A stretch of 5,160 bases of DNA from Prevotellaceae bacterium. GTDB lineage: Bacteria > Bacteroidota > Bacteroidia > Bacteroidales > UBA932. The stretch lies in contig JAISRS010000205.1 of assembly GCA_031273485.1 (NCBI GenBank), positions 1 through 5,160 on the forward strand. The letters are read 5' to 3'. Each line of letters starts with the position of its first letter. Within the stretch, counting starts at the first letter, position 1. The notes under the pieces were generated by a model. The model did no database searches. It was not told where the DNA came from and saw nothing but the letters and a program-made list of their open reading frames with translations. A program made the translations under genes and the position numbers. Below are positions 4,993 through 5,160 of the stretch, piece by piece.

Positions 4993-5160
4993 CAGATGGC
5001 ATTTGGAGGTTGACAGATGGCATTTGGAAGTTGACAGATGGCATTTGGAAGTTTGCAGATGGCATTTGGAAGTTTGCAGATGGCATTTGGAGGTTTGCAG
5101 ATGGCATTTGGAAGTTTGCAGATGGCATTTGGAAGTTTGCAGATGGCATTTGGAAGTTTG
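4993..5160. repeat. Exact 21-bp tandem array, eight copies, truncated by the right edge
   Basis: The unit CAGATGGCATTTGGAAGTTTG begins at 4993, 5014, 5035, 5056, 5077, 5098, 5119 and 5140, with a perfectly constant period and no spacers. Copies 1 and 5 have GGAGG where the others have GGAAG. Copies 1 and 2 end in TTGA and copies 3-8 in TTTG. The near-identity implies recent expansion or homogenisation. The period is a multiple of three, and all three minus-strand frames are free of stops across the array, so a coding repeat entering from the right cannot be ruled out. A non-coding minisatellite next to the palindrome cluster is more likely. Confidence 0.95.

Noticed and set aside
4993..5160. 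Possible CRISPR array
   Set aside because: The 21-bp units abut directly with no unique spacers and no cas genes are visible; it is a plain tandem repeat.

Overview
The window looks like a Bacteroidota (probably Bacteroidales) chromosome segment. The genes lack Shine-Dalgarno sites and have A-rich leaders. The one clear promoter element fits the Bacteroidota -7 consensus TAnnTTTG. The exported proteins, a lipoprotein TIM-barrel glycosidase-like protein and a multidomain enzyme with an NPCBM carbohydrate-binding module, are also typical of that phylum. All recognisable genes lie on the minus strand, so transcription runs from right to left.

From right to left: 4501-5160 has no convincing gene. 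It holds an eight-copy 21-bp tandem array that runs off the right edge (4993-5160), a cluster of GC-rich palindromes (4776-4938), a tract of 9/10-bp repeats that reverses orientation (4691-4764), an AT-rich stretch of about 130 bases where I see nothing (4559-4690), and a promoter at 4538-4545. Next come an exported isochorismatase-fold hydrolase fused to CHB_HEX_C-like and NPCBM domains (4500-2944), a stem-loop in the gap, and a lipoprotein of the hypothetical glycosidase (GHL6/alpha-amylase-like) type (2849-1728).

Further left the base composition drops sharply and the genes become cytoplasmic: a HAD-family hydrolase (1686-1012) whose end overlaps the start of a ComF-like phosphoribosyltransferase (1034-195) by 23 nt. 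After a 101-nt gap, the first 31 codons of another gene (93-1) run off the left edge. They contain a 14-codon internal repeat whose copies differ partly by synonymous changes.

I infer two modules. The GC-richer exported pair probably acts on a glycan or glycan-linked small molecule in the periplasm or outside the cell. The AT-rich HAD-PRTase pair (plus perhaps the left-edge gene) looks like a small nucleotide or ribosyl-phosphate metabolism unit. Such PRTase/HAD pairs are known from the predicted biosynthetic modules linked to Ter stress-response systems, but no ter gene is visible here. Whether all genes form one transcript cannot be decided from the sequence; no good promoter is visible in front of the HAD gene.
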